A stretch of DNA of 64,000 nt, taken from assembly GCA_963743275.1 (NCBI GenBank), contig CAVUPB010000003.1:133251-197250 (forward strand). Reading direction: 5' to 3'. Positions within the stretch are counted from its first letter, which is position 1, and each line of letters starts with the position of its first letter. Shown piece after piece: positions 33,601 through 43,548 of the stretch. The DNA comes from JALYLC01 sp963743275 (lineage in GTDB: Bacteria; Actinomycetota; Thermoleophilia; Gaiellales; JALYLC01). The notes under the pieces were generated by a model, which did not search any database, was not told the origin of the DNA, and was given only the letters and a program-made list of their open reading frames with translations. The position numbers and the translations under genes are program-made.

Positions 33601-34401
33601 GTGAGCGAGCACCTGATCGAGCGGATGACGTGGCCGGAGGTCGAGGCCTGCATCGACGCGGGCGTCGACGCGGTGCTCCTGCCGATCGGCACGACCGAGC
33701 AGCACGGCCCGCACATGCCGCTCGACACCGATTGCATCATCGCCCAGGGCCTCGCCGCGCGGGCCGCCGCGCTCGCCGGGGAGCAGGGCCTGCGCGTGCT
33801 CGTCGCGCCCACCCTGAACGTGACGCTGTCGTGGTACCACATGCAGTTCCCCGGCAGCATGCGGCTTTCGACGACGACGTTCCTGCAGGTCTTCCGCGAG
33901 GTCTGCGACTCGCTCGTGCACCACGGCTTCGAGAACGTCGTCGCGATCAACGGCCACGGCGGCAACGTCGCCGCCCTCACGGTCGCGGTCAACCACTACT
34001 TCGAGCAGACCGGGCGACGGGTCTTCCTCGCGCAATGGTGGGATCTCGCCGCCGACGTGCTGGCCGAGGTGGAGGGCCCGATGATCCACGCCGAGGAGGC
34101 CGAGACCTCGATCGCGATGGCGCTCGGGCAGCGCGTCGAGATGGACCGCGCGACGCGCGATGCCTGGGATCGCGGCGCGGCCGTGCGCGACGCCGGGTTC
34201 CAGTGGACGTCGCTCGGCCAGTACGGCATGCGGCACGCCGGCCCGAAAGTGGTCGTGCCGATGGACATGCTGCGCGACATCACGGCCTCAGGCGTGGTCG
34301 GCGACGCGACACGGGCGCGGCTCGAGACGGGCGAGCGCGCGGTCGCGGCAGTCGTTCCGCGCATCGTCCAGGTCTGCCGCGAGATGGCAGGAAAGGGGTA
34401 G
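33601..34401 (+). CDS. Creatininase-family amidohydrolase
   Basis: A 266-residue metal-dependent hydrolase. Metal ligands are visible in GTTEQHGPHMPLDTDC, INGHGGNVAAL and HAEEAETSIAM, the order seen in creatininase and in the FAPy/mycofactocin-type relatives. It would open a cyclic amide or cleave a related C-N bond. The GTG at 33601 begins the conserved sequence (MSEHLIERMTWPEVEA). It is followed after 7 nt by a cyclase-family gene, and both enzymes hydrolyse amide-type bonds, so they may share one catabolic route. Confidence 0.9.
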   Translation: MSEHLIERMTWPEVEACIDAGVDAVLLPIGTTEQHGPHMPLDTDCIIAQGLAARAAALAGEQGLRVLVAPTLNVTLSWYHMQFPGSMRLSTTTFLQVFREVCDSLVHHGFENVVAINGHGGNVAALTVAVNHYFEQTGRRVFLAQWWDLAADVLAEVEGPMIHAEEAETSIAMALGQRVEMDRATRDAWDRGAAVRDAGFQWTSLGQYGMRHAGPKVVVPMDMLRDITASGVVGDATRARLETGERAVAAVVPRIVQVCREMAGKG

Positions 34402-34408
34402 GCAACCC

Positions 34409-35092
34409 GTGGCACGACGCGTGATCGACCTGTCGCAGCCGCTCTCGCGCGAGAGCCAGCTGCATCCGTTCTTCTCCCCCACGCAGATCATGCGGCACAT
34501 CGTGCACTCGGACGCGCCCGAGGGCCGGCCCTCGTTCAACGCCGAGCTGATCATCACCTCGAACCACGCCGCGACCCACGTGGATGCGATCGGGCACTAC
34601 CTCCGCGGCGGCGACACGATCGGCGAGATGCCGCTCGACCTCTTCTGCGGCGATGCCATCTGCGTCGACATCCGCGAGTATCCGCGCGGCCACGACGTCA
34701 CGGTGGCCGAGGTCGAGAAGGCCGTCGCGGCCTCGGGTCAGGAGGTCCGCGACGGCGACATCCTGCTGTTCTGCTCCGACCACTACAACCGCACCGCCGG
34801 CACGCCCGCCTTCCTCGACGGCTTCTGCGGCATCTCCGCCGAGGCCGTGCACTGGATGGCCGATCGCGGCGTGAAGATCTTCGGCGTCGAGACGATCTCG
34901 CCCGACCTCGTGTACCTGACCGACGAGTATCCGACGCACCGCGCCTGCGGCGAGCGCCGCCTCACGCACTACGAGAACCTCAACAACCTCAAGGACGTCG
35001 TCGGCCGGCGCTTCCTGTTCGTCGGCCTCCCGCTGCGGCTCGAGCCCGCGTACGGCTCGCCGATCCGCGCCGCCGCGATCCTCGACGACTGA
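34409..35092 (+). CDS. Cyclase-family protein (kynurenine formamidase-like)
   Basis: A 227-residue protein of the metal-dependent cyclase family. NHAATHVDAIGHYLRGG is the H-x-x-T-H-x-D-x-x-x-H metal motif, here with Ala before the Thr where Gly is usual, and LTHYENLNNL supplies the C-terminal Glu. Members include kynurenine formamidase and isatin hydrolase. GTG 34409 follows the creatininase stop by 7 nt with AAAGGGG upstream, indicating an operon. The substrate remains open. Confidence 0.87.
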   Translation: MARRVIDLSQPLSRESQLHPFFSPTQIMRHIVHSDAPEGRPSFNAELIITSNHAATHVDAIGHYLRGGDTIGEMPLDLFCGDAICVDIREYPRGHDVTVAEVEKAVAASGQEVRDGDILLFCSDHYNRTAGTPAFLDGFCGISAEAVHWMADRGVKIFGVETISPDLVYLTDEYPTHRACGERRLTHYENLNNLKDVVGRRFLFVGLPLRLEPAYGSPIRAAAILDD

Positions 35093-35094
35093 CG

Positions 35095-35367
35095 CTACGC
35101 CGCGCGCGCCTCGTCGTCGCGGTCGGGGCGGGGCGGATTCTCCGCGCGCGGGTGCATGCGCAGGACGGCCGGCGGAGCGGATGCGGCGGCAGGCGCGCTG
35201 CCGGCGTCCCGGCGCGGCGCCGGCCGGCCATCGCCCAGGAAGGCCGAGAGCGCCGCGCACGCGAGCCACGGCAGGAGCACGGCCGGATGCCGCAGGTAGC
35301 TCCACGACCACGCGAGGGGGTCGCTACCGGAGCCGAGTGCCTCGCTCGCTTCGAGTTCGTCGATCAT
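35095..35367 (-). CDS. Hypothetical small membrane protein
   Basis: A 90-residue reading frame ending 2 nt after the convergent cyclase gene. It has one hydrophobic stretch (about residues 28-44, AVLLPWLACAALSAFLG) and a Pro/Ala/Arg-rich disordered C-terminus. GGGAG occurs 11 nt before the ATG. Third-position G/C is high, as in real genes here, but no family is recognisable, so this is tentative. Confidence 0.4.
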   Translation of the reverse strand: MIDELEASEALGSGSDPLAWSWSYLRHPAVLLPWLACAALSAFLGDGRPAPRRDAGSAPAAASAPPAVLRMHPRAENPPRPDRDDEARAA

Positions 35368-35523
35368 GGCTGTGCGCGCTCCCTGCCGGTTGCCCTGCGC
35401 CGTTCGTACTGACCGTCACAATCTCGCACGCCGGAGGGACGGCTGCGTGGTCATTGCGGGGGATCCTGGCGCCCCGCCGGCGCTCCGGGAACCACGACCG
35501 CCAACGCGACGTCTGAGCATGAA

Positions 35524-36363
35524 ATGCGCATCTCCATGCTGACACCCCTCATCCTCCTCGCCGCCGCGGCACCCGCCGCCGGCGCCGCACCGGCCGGCGA
35601 CGAGCACGCGTCGATCGCCCATCCGACCGCCGCCGACCGCGTCGTGGTGCAGGTCGTCACCGGCGGCGGCTTCGTGACCCCGCAGACGAATCTGCGCACG
35701 ATGCCCTCGTTCACGCTCTACGGCGACGGGACGGTCATCGTGCCCGGGCCCGTCATCCAGATCTACCCCGGCCCGGCCATCTACCCGCTGGTGCGCAGCA
35801 AGCTCTCCGAACGCCAGGTGCAAGCGGTGCTGAAGCGCGCGCGGGGGGCCGGGCTGCTCGCTCCCGGAGCGATCGCCTACGGCATGCCCGGGGTGTCCGA
35901 CATGCCGACGACCACGCTGGTCGTGAACGCGGCCGGCCGCCACGTCCGCCGTCAGGCCTACGCGCTCGGGATGACGGCGCCCGGCGGTCGGGTGACCGCG
36001 GCCCAGGCGAAGGCGCGCCGCGCGCTCGCGGGGTTCATCGCCAAGCTGCCGCACGCACTCGCGGGCGTCCACTACACGCCGCATGCGATCGCGGTGTACG
36101 TCCAGCCCGCGAGCGGCCAGGCGCAGCCGGGCGCACGCAAGGTCGTGTGGCCGCTCAAGAGCGATCTCGCGAGCGCCGGCACGCACAGCTCGACCGGCCT
36201 GAACTACCGCTGCATCACGGTGCGCGGAGCCGACGTGACGACGCTGCTCGCGGCGCTGCGGAAGGCCAACGAGCTCTCGCGCTGGATCCCGCGCGCCGGC
36301 TCGCAGGACAGCTACTCGCTGGTGGCGCGGCCGCTGCTCCCCGACGAGCGCCGCTGCCCGTAA
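35524..36363 (+). CDS. Secreted protein of unknown function
   Basis: A 279-residue protein with a signal peptide of about 21 residues ending in AAAGA. The mature part is beta-rich, opens with DRVVVQVVTGGGFV and TNLRTMPSFTLYGDGTVIV, and has a YRCITVRGADVTTLLAAL stretch near the end with two Cys that could pair. The style (YGDGTVI, KLSERQVQAVLKRA) recurs in secreted proteins of Thermoleophilia, but I know no function. Three tandem palindromes follow the stop. Confidence 0.75.
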   Translation: MRISMLTPLILLAAAAPAAGAAPAGDEHASIAHPTAADRVVVQVVTGGGFVTPQTNLRTMPSFTLYGDGTVIVPGPVIQIYPGPAIYPLVRSKLSERQVQAVLKRARGAGLLAPGAIAYGMPGVSDMPTTTLVVNAAGRHVRRQAYALGMTAPGGRVTAAQAKARRALAGFIAKLPHALAGVHYTPHAIAVYVQPASGQAQPGARKVVWPLKSDLASAGTHSSTGLNYRCITVRGADVTTLLAALRKANELSRWIPRAGSQDSYSLVARPLLPDERRCP

Positions 36364-36396
36364 GCGCGCATGCACCAGGCCTCGAGCCGGTCGCCT

Positions 36397-36499
36397 CGTG
36401 CAACGTTGGGGTCTGACCCCAACGTTGCACGCCCGTGCAAAAGTGGGGTCTGACCCCAACTTTGCGCGCAAAAGTGGGGTCTGACCCCACTTTTGCGCG
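36397..36499. repeat. Three tandem GGGGTCTGACCCC palindromes, copies 3-5
   Basis: Copy 3 spans 36397-36431 (17-bp perfect arms, outer sequence CGTGCAACGTT), copy 4 36435-36467, copy 5 36465-36499 (17-bp perfect arms, CGCGCAAAAGT). Copy 4 pairs imperfectly: its left arm matches copy 5 and its right arm reads AACTTTGCGC, as if two ancestors had recombined at the core. The array lies between two convergent genes. Confidence 0.85.
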
Positions 36500-36529
36500 A
36501 GGAGCGTCCGCGGGGGCGCGGCCGGCGCC

Positions 36530-36922
36530 TCAGGCCGGGCCGAGCAGATCCCAGCGGTTGCCGGCGATGTCGGCGAACACCACGACGCGGCCGTACTCCT
36601 CGCTGCGGGGCTCGCCGGAGAACTCCACGCCGGCCGCCGTCATGCGCGCGTAGGCGGCGTCGAAGTCGTCGACGCGCAGGAAGAAGCCGACCCGGCCGGC
36701 GACCTGCCGGCCCACCACGGCGGCCTGCGTGTCACCGTCGGCGCGGGCGAGCAGCAGACCGGTCTCCGCGCCCGGCGGGCGCACGACGACCCAGCGCTTC
36801 GGCCGCCCGTCGTTGGTGAGCGACGGCGAGTCCTCGGCGAGCTCGAAGCCGAGCACGTCGACGAAGAAGTCGATCGCCGGCTGGTACTCGTCGACCACGA
36901 TCGCCACGAGCGGGAGGTGCAT
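36530..36922 (-). CDS. VOC/glyoxalase-family protein
   Basis: A 130-residue two-module beta-alpha-beta-beta-beta protein: AIVVDEYQPAIDFFVDVLGFEL at the start and GRVVVFADIAGNRWDLLGP at the end, with FFLRVDDFDAAYARM between. Metal-ligand positions are only partly conserved, so a catalytic role is not certain; many relatives bind antibiotics or small metabolites. ATG 36922 is 6 nt after TATGCT (36929-36934), supporting a leaderless start. Confidence 0.87.
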   Translation of the reverse strand: MHLPLVAIVVDEYQPAIDFFVDVLGFELAEDSPSLTNDGRPKRWVVVRPPGAETGLLLARADGDTQAAVVGRQVAGRVGFFLRVDDFDAAYARMTAAGVEFSGEPRSEEYGRVVVFADIAGNRWDLLGPA

Positions 36923-37005
36923 CGCGCCAGCATAGGCGGCGGTGCGGTGGGTGAAGATCCCCCCGGGCATTGCGCGGCGCGTGTGAAATCCGTAGCCTCC
37001 CACCC

Positions 37006-39224
37006 GTGCTGCGGCCGCTTCGCACGTTGACGCTCGGGCTCTGCATGGCGCTCTGCGCCGTGGCGCCGGCGGCTGCGAGCACCTGGCGCGGGCTCGGGCC
37101 CCTGGATCCGGAGCACTCGTCGCCGAGCAACCCGCCGGTCGCGCTCGCCGTGAACAGCAGCGGGCTCGCGATCGCCGGCTGGGTCAGCCGCGATTCGACC
37201 GGCGGATCGACGAACAGCGGGGGCGTGCGCGTCGTCGAGCGGCCGCCCGGCGCGGCCTGGGGGGCGCGCCAGACGCTCAAGCCGCCGGACGGGTCGCTCT
37301 CGAACGACATCGAGATCGGGCTCGGCGACGACGGCTTCGGCGTCGCCGCCTGGTACAACGATCCGACGGGCGTGGCCTACAGCGCGCGCCGACGTCCGGC
37401 ACGTGGGGTGCGCCCATCCCGCTCTCGGTCGGCAACGACCCGCAGGTCGCGATGCAGCCCGACGGCCAGGCGGTCGTCGCCTGGAACGACAGCACGCAGG
37501 TGCAGGCCGCGCTGATCGCCAAGAACGGCGTCGCGACCCCGCCCTTCGTCGTCTTCCCGCCGGCCGCCGGCCGCACCGTCGAAGCGGTCGACCTCACGCG
37601 CGCGGGCGGTGACACCCCGACCGTCATCGAGATCCTCTGGCGCGACGGCAGCGGCCTGCACGTCGAGGTCGACGGCATCTTCTTCAGCGGCGCGACCGGA
37701 TCGGCCACGCCGTACTACTGCGGCGGCGGGGCCCCCGGGGCGTTCGACCCGCCGGCCGCGGCGCTCACGGGCGCCAGCCCGGACTTCGTGTTCGACTCGG
37801 CGACCGTCGTCGCCGACACCGTCGGCGGCATCGTCGCCGGCTACGCGATCACCGCCGATGCGGGCGCCACGCGCAAGGTCGTGCTCGCGCGCTGCCAGCC
37901 CGGCGTCTCGGGCTGGCAGCAGATCGTGAACGCCGGCGGCGAGTATCCGGCGCCGGCGCTCGCCCTCTCGTCGGCGGGTCGCGTCGTCGCCGCGTGGGGA
38001 GCGCCCGGCGGGCTCGCCGTGACCTCGCGCAACCTGCGCAACGGCAGCGACTGGGACGCGGTGAGCGTTCCCCTCACGTTCGCCTCGGTCGGCGCGGCCG
38101 ACACCACGTCGCTGCGGGCGGGCGTGGCCTTCGACTCGGCCGGCAACGCCGCCGTGGCAGCCGATTTCCGGCGCGCCGGCGACCTCGCCTTCACGTCGGT
38201 GCACCAGCTCGCGGGGGGCGCCTGGAGCACCGACTCGCTCGACGCGCAGCCCGCGGACGTGCTGGCGAGCCCATACACGCCCGGATTCGTCTCGCCGCGC
38301 CGCGGCGGCTTCGTGGCCGTCTGGCGGAATCCGCTGAACAACCGCTACACGCGCACGGGCGACCTGGACGTCGAGCCGCCGGCGATCACGGTGAGCGGGC
38401 TCTCGGGGCCGATCGTCGCCGGCCAGCCCGTGACCGCGGGCGCGGCCGTGACCGACAACTGGTCGGGGTTCGTCGCGGGCAGCGTGCACTTCGACTTCGG
38501 CGACGGCACGAGCGGGAGCGGCGACAGCCTCGCGCACACGTATCTCACGCCCGGGCCGAAGACCGTCGTCGTGACGGCGCGGGACGCGGCCGACAACGTC
38601 GGGCAGGCCACGCTGACGATCAACGTGTCGGCGCCGACGGTCGCGTTCGCCGGCGCCGCCCTCGTCAAGCCGGTCTGGAAGGCCAGCCGCCTCAAGGGCG
38701 CCCTGCATCTCGCCTTCACGCCGCCGGCGGGCGCGGCGCTGCGCGTCGCGATCACCTCGAGCGACGGCAAGAAGACCTTCCTCGACCAGGCGGTCACGCC
38801 CGGCAAGGACATCAAGCTGCCGTCCCGCCTCCTGCCGGGCCACTACCTCGCGCGGCTCACCGGCACGATCGGCGGAGCGGCGATCGTGCCCGCGACCCGC
38901 CCGTTCACGGTGCCCGCGCCGAAGGAGGGCGTCGTCTCGATCGCGTTCCTCACGCCACGCAAGAACGGCCAGCCGCGCACGTCGGTCGCCGGCTTCCAGA
39001 GCAGCCTGTTCGCCTACATCGCGTTCGCGTCGCGACCGAAGGGCGCCGTGCAGGTCGCGTGGTTCGGGCCGAAGGGCGAGCGCTACGCCTCGAGCGGCCC
39101 CTATCGCGGCAAGCGGCTCGAGTTCTACTACAAGCTCAAGACCGGGCTCTCCCACGGCACCTGGCGCGTCGTGGTCAGCTCGCGCGGGCGCGTCTCGGCC
39201 ACGCTGAGCATCAAGCTCAAGTAA
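37006..39224 (+). pseudogene. Secreted PKD-domain protein, frameshifted
   Basis: Two frames make one protein of about 740 residues. It starts at GTG 37006 (TAGCCT at 36993-36998, 7 nt upstream) with a signal peptide LRTLTLGLCMALCAVAPAAAS. The frame changes near 37385-37392; adding one base there lets PTGVAYSAR continue into TSGTWGAPIPLSVGNDPQ. The C-terminal half has a PKD domain (VHFDFGDGTSGSGDSLAHTY) followed by a structural-looking beta domain ending KLKTGLSHGTWRVVVSSRGR. Such proteins are surface or extracellular scaffolds. A single missing base is the likely cause, real or technical. Confidence 0.78.
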
Positions 39225-39258
39225 TCGCTGCGGCCAGGGGTTTTCCCGCAGGAGCGAG

Positions 39259-42082
39259 GTGGGCAGCCCCGATGAAGCGCGGCACGGCGGCTCCGATGCT
39301 GTGCCCATGGCCGTCGCATCGCCGCCGCGTCCAGGCCCGGCCGTCCCCGACACGCACCTGACGCTGCCGGCGCCGGATGCCGTGCTCGCGGCTCTCGGGA
39401 CGCCGAAGGCCGGGCTCGCTCCGGCAGAGGCCGCCCTCCGGCTGCGACGGGACGGGCCCAACCTGCTGCCCGAGGGGCAACGGCGCAGCCTCGTGCGCCA
39501 GTTCCTCGACCAGCTGACGCATTTCTTCGCGCTCATGCTGTGGACCGCCGCCGCCCTCGCGCTCGTCGGCGGGATGCCCGCACTCGCGATCGCGATCGTC
39601 GTCGTCATCGTCGTCAACGGCGCCTTCAGCTTCATCCAGGAATACCGCGCGGAGCAGGCGACGCGCGCGCTCGCAGCGCTGCTCCCGCAGACGGCCGTCG
39701 TCCTCCGCGGCGAGCGCAACGTCACGGTGCCCGTGGCGGACATCGTCGCCGGCGACCTGCTGCTGCTGCGCGAGGGCGACCGCATTGCGGCAGACGCCCG
39801 CGTGATCCGCTCCGACGGCATCCACGTGGACAACTCGACGATGACCGGCGAGTCCGAGCCCGTGGAGCGCAGCGCGGCCGGCCTCACGGCGGCACCGGCC
39901 GACATCGTCGACGCCGGCAACATCGTGCTCGGCGGCACCTACGTCGCGTCCGGCGCCGCGACGGCTGCCGTCATCGCGACGGGAGCGCGCACGCGGCTCG
40001 GCGGGATCGCGCGCATCACGGAGGACGTCCACCGGCGCCCGAGCCCCCTGCGCACCGAGCTGAACCGGGCCGTCCGCCTGCTCGCGGCGTTCGCCGTGGG
40101 CGCCGGCGCCGTCTTCTTCGGCGTCTCCGTCGCCGCGGGAATGCCGGCGCACGACGGCTTCCTCTTCTCGGTCGGCGTGATCGTGGCGCTCGTGCCCGAG
40201 GGCCTCTTGCCGACGCTCACGCTGGCCCTCGCCATGGGCGCCTCGCGCATGGCCCAGCGCAAGGCGCTCGTGCGCCACCTCGAAGCGGTCGAGACGATCG
40301 GCGCCACGACCGTGATCTGCACCGACAAGACCGGCACCCTGACCGAGAACCAGATGACGGCGAGCGCCCTGGCGATCGCCGGAGTGCGCTTCTCGGTGAG
40401 CGGCTCCGGCTACGACCCGGCGGGCGCGGTGCTGGTCGGCGAGCGGCCCGTGCGCGACGAGGAAGCGCGCCTCCTGGCGCCGCTCGCGCGCGTCGCGGCG
40501 CTCTGCGGCAACGCCCGCGTCTCCGAGCACGACGGCCGCTACGCTCTGCGTGGGCGATCCGACCGAGGGCGCGCTCGTCGTCCTCGCGCGCAAGGCCGGC
40601 GTCGAGCGCGAGGCCGCGGAGCGCACCGCCCCGCGCCGCCTCGAGCTGCCCTTCGACTCGACGAGGCGCCGCATGAGCACGGTGCACGCGACACCCGACG
40701 GCACGTTTGACGTGCTCGTGAAGGGCTCGCCGGAGGCGATCCTGGCCGTGACGACGCGCGAGCGCGGCGCCGAGGGGACGCATCCGCTGACCCCGGAGCG
40801 GCGCCGGGCGATCGCGGCGGACATCGACGCGCTCGCGGCGTCCGGCCTGCGCGTGCTCGCACTCGCCTCCACCTCGGCCGCCTCGCTGCCCACCGCGGCG
40901 CAGGACGCGGAACGCGAGCTCGAGCTGCTCGGACTGGTCGGCCTGGCCGATCCCGTCCGCGCCGACGTGCCCGATGCCGTCGCGCGCTGCCGGGCCGCGG
41001 GCATTCGCGTCGTCATGGTCACCGGCGACCATCCCGCGACCGCGCTCGCGATCGCGCGCCAGGCCGGGCTCGACGCGGCGACCGTCGTCACGGGCTCCGA
41101 GCTCCCGGCCGACCGGGACGAGCTCGCCGACCTGCTCGTCGGCGGCACCTCGGTGATCGCGCGCGTGGCGCCCGAGCAGAAGCTGGCGATCGCGGAGGCA
41201 TTCCAGGCGCGCGGCGAGGTCGTCGCGATGACGGGCGACGGCGTCAACGACGGCCCCGCGCTCCGCCAGTCCGACATCGGCATCGCGATGGGCATCGCGG
41301 GCACCGACGTGGCCCGCGGCGCCGCCGACCTCGTCCTGCTCGACGACAGCTTCACGCACATCGTCGAGGCGGTCGAGGAAGGGCGGGCCGCGTTCCAGAA
41401 CATCCGCCGCTTCCTCACCTACCACCTCACCGACAACATCGCCGAGCTGGCGCCGTTCGTCGTGTGGGCGCTCTCGGGGGGTCGCATCCCGCTCGTCCTG
41501 ACGGTGCTCCAGGTGCTCGCGCTCGACATCGGCACGGACCTCCTCCCCGCGCTCGCGCTGGGCGCCGAGAAGCCCCAGCCGCACCTCATGGCGGAGCCTC
41601 CGCGCACGCGCACGGAGCGGCTGCTCGACGGGCGCGTGCTCGGGCGCTCGTTCGGGTTCCTGGGCCCCGTCGAGGCCGCCGTGTCGCTCGCCCTCGTCCC
41701 GATCGGCGCGGCCCTCTACCTCGGCTGGTCGCCGGGCCACCACCTCCCGGACGCCGGGCACAGCCTCGCCCTGCTCTCGACGATGGTCTTCGCGGCGATC
41801 GTCTGCATGCAGATGGCGAACGCGCTCGAATGCCGATCGACGCCGGCCTCGCTGTTCTCGATCGGGGCGTTCACGAACCGGCTCCTGCTGGCCGCGATCG
41901 GGATCGAGGCGGTTGCGCTGCTGGCCTTCATCTATGTCCCGGGTCTCAACGACGCCCTCGGCCAGCGCGGGCTCGGGGTCGAGTGGCTGCCCGTGGCCGT
42001 GACGCCGTTCCTGCTGTTCGCGGCCGAGGAGCTGCGCAAGGCGATCGTCCGCCGGCGGGCCCGCGCGCGCTCCGTAGACTGA
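39259..42082 (+). pseudogene. P-type cation ATPase (P2 type, Na/K-ATPase-like), frameshifted
   Basis: About 940 residues in two frames that switch near 40541-40551, between GRYAL and CVGDPTEGAL. All catalytic motifs survive: TGESEPV in the actuator domain, ALVPEGLLPTLT in helix M4, CTDKTGTLTEN with the phosphorylated Asp, VKGSPEAIL for nucleotide binding, and MTGDGVNDGPAL. The PEGLL motif is shared with Na+/K+- and H+/K+-ATPases (P2C), so Na+ or K+ transport is plausible, although Ca2+ cannot be excluded. The C-terminus has the extra four-helix block of P2 pumps. Start GTG 39259 has GGAG 4 nt upstream; ATG 39307 is an alternative. Confidence 0.85.
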
Positions 42083-42086
42083 CCGG

Positions 42087-42512
42087 ATGCGGCAGCGGAT
42101 CAGCCTCGTGACGCTCGGCGTCGCCGACTACGCCCGCGCCAAGGCCTTCTACGAGGCGCTCGGGTGGTCCGCGGCGATGGCCGTCGAGGAGACCGCGTTC
42201 TTCCAGGCCAACGGCTCCGTCCTCGTCCTCTGGAGCCGCGCGAAGCTCGCTGCCGACACCGGCATCGACGACGACGGCGCGCGCTGGGGCGGCGTGACGC
42301 TCGCGCACAACGTCGGCTCGCGCGACGAGGTGCGCGCGGTGATCGACGAGGCGCGTGCGCTCGGGGCCGAGATCACGCGCGAGCCGGCCGAGACGTTCTA
42401 CGGGGGCTACGCCGGCGTCTTCCGCGACCTCGACGGCCACGCCTGGGAGGTCGCCCACAACCCCGGCTTCGGGCTCGCGGAGGACGGCAGCGTCGTGCTC
42501 CCGTCCGGCTGA
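42087..42512 (+). CDS. VOC/glyoxalase-family protein
   Basis: A 141-residue protein: RISLVTLGVADYARAKAFYEALGW, then VLWSRAKLAADTG and a second module YGGYAGVFRDLDGHAWEVAHNPGF. The pattern is common for uncharacterised glyoxalase-like proteins in actinobacteria. ATG 42087 is 6 nt after TAGACT (42075-42080), which also marks the end of the ATPase gene, so it has its own leaderless promoter. Confidence 0.88.
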   Translation: MRQRISLVTLGVADYARAKAFYEALGWSAAMAVEETAFFQANGSVLVLWSRAKLAADTGIDDDGARWGGVTLAHNVGSRDEVRAVIDEARALGAEITREPAETFYGGYAGVFRDLDGHAWEVAHNPGFGLAEDGSVVLPSG

Positions 42513-42540
42513 CCCGGGACTCCGCCGTCCTCCCGCTCGG

Positions 42541-42711
42541 CTACGACCGCCACGAGCGTGCCAGCGCGGCGGGATCCGAGCTCGCGTGCAGCATCTTCTC
42601 GTGAATCTTGCAGACGGGCAGCGCGACGACCTCGCCGCGGATCGTCAGCTCGTGGAAGCCCGCTGCGCGCGAGGCGCAGCGCTCGCCCTTGCGGGTCGCG
42701 AACGTGGGCAT
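42541..42711 (-). CDS. Small putative zinc-binding protein
   Basis: A 56-residue frame. RKGERCASRAAGFHEL and VVALPVCKIHEKML together give C-x-n-C-x2-H, like the short zinc knuckles in many actinobacterial microproteins. The call rests on this pattern and on codon usage; no homologue is recalled. Confidence 0.45.
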   Translation of the reverse strand: MPTFATRKGERCASRAAGFHELTIRGEVVALPVCKIHEKMLHASSDPAALARSWRS

Positions 42712-42764
42712 CGCGCGACCGATGCGCGCGCAGCACGCCTCGTGGCTCGCGCTCGGCCGCGCCG

Positions 42765-42962
42765 TCACGGGCCCGTCTTCGGCGCGGCCGTCCACGGCTC
42801 CCAGGATCCGGCTTCGCGCGAGCGCGTCAACCCGGCGCCGCAGGCGATGCAACGCCCGCGCATCGAGGTGCGCTCGCCGCCGCGCTCACGGGTGGCGTCC
42901 GCCCAGATCTCGATGAGCTCGTGTCCGCACTTCTCGTCCGCGGCCTCTGGGGTGCTCGCCAA
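42765..42962 (-). CDS. Hypothetical small Cys-containing protein
   Basis: A 65-residue frame from TTG 42962 with GGAG close upstream. It contains EKCGHELIEIWADATRERG and RGRCIACGAGL, so C-x-H and C-x2-C sites that could hold a metal. It ends about 50 nt before the next small minus-strand gene. Evidence is limited to this pattern and G/C-rich third positions; it may not be expressed. Confidence 0.4.
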   Translation of the reverse strand: MASTPEAADEKCGHELIEIWADATRERGGERTSMRGRCIACGAGLTRSREAGSWEPWTAAPKTGP

Positions 42963-43086
42963 CGCTCCTCGTTCCTGTCGCCGTGGCCGTCGCCGGAGCC
43001 TACGAGCGACGCGGGCACCTGCAATCGGCGATCTACCCGATTTGCGGTACGGGTTTCCCGCAGACCGCTCGTCGTAGGCTTGCGGG

Positions 43087-43491
43087 GTGTCGCTCGCCGT
43101 CGAAGACCGGAACCGCCGTCTGTTGCGCGCCCGCGACACGATGGACCGCGCCTTCGCCCAGCCGCTGGACGTCGCGGCGCTCGCACGCGTGGCCCACGTC
43201 TCCCCCGCCCACTTCAGCCGCCAGTTCCGCGCGACGTTCGGCGAGACGCCGCACCGCTACCTGCAGCGCCGCAGGGTCGAGCGCGCCATGGAGCTGCTGC
43301 GCGAGAGCGACCTCCCCGTGACCGAGGTCTGCCTCGCCGTCGGCTTCCGGAGCCTCGGCACGTTCAGCCGCACGTTCCGCGCCGTCGTCGGCGAATCGCC
43401 CTCCGCGTACCGCCGCCGCTTCCTCGCAGGGGGTGCCGCCCTGCGCGTGCCGGCGTGCTTCGCGATGGCCTGGCTCCGGCCCGCGGGATAG
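43087..43491 (+). CDS. AraC-family transcriptional regulator, HTH only
   Basis: A 134-residue protein consisting of the double AraC HTH: DVAALARVAHVSPAHFSRQF with FGETPHRYLQRRRVERAMEL, then PVTEVCLAVGFRSLGTFSRT with GESPSAYRRRF. No ligand domain is present. GTG 43087 is 6 nt after TAGGCT (43075-43080). Short AraC proteins next to a VOC-family gene are a recurrent pair in actinobacteria; here the VOC gene follows after about 55 nt and is its probable target or partner. Confidence 0.9.
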   Translation: MSLAVEDRNRRLLRARDTMDRAFAQPLDVAALARVAHVSPAHFSRQFRATFGETPHRYLQRRRVERAMELLRESDLPVTEVCLAVGFRSLGTFSRTFRAVVGESPSAYRRRFLAGGAALRVPACFAMAWLRPAG

Positions 43492-43548
43492 GAATCAAGA
43501 GCAGATTCGGAGAAGCGGGCCGCAGATCCGTGCTCTAGCGTGGCGGCC

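Noticed and set aside
36397..36499. CRISPR-like array
   Set aside because: The three units are self-complementary palindromes without regular spacers, and no cas gene is present.
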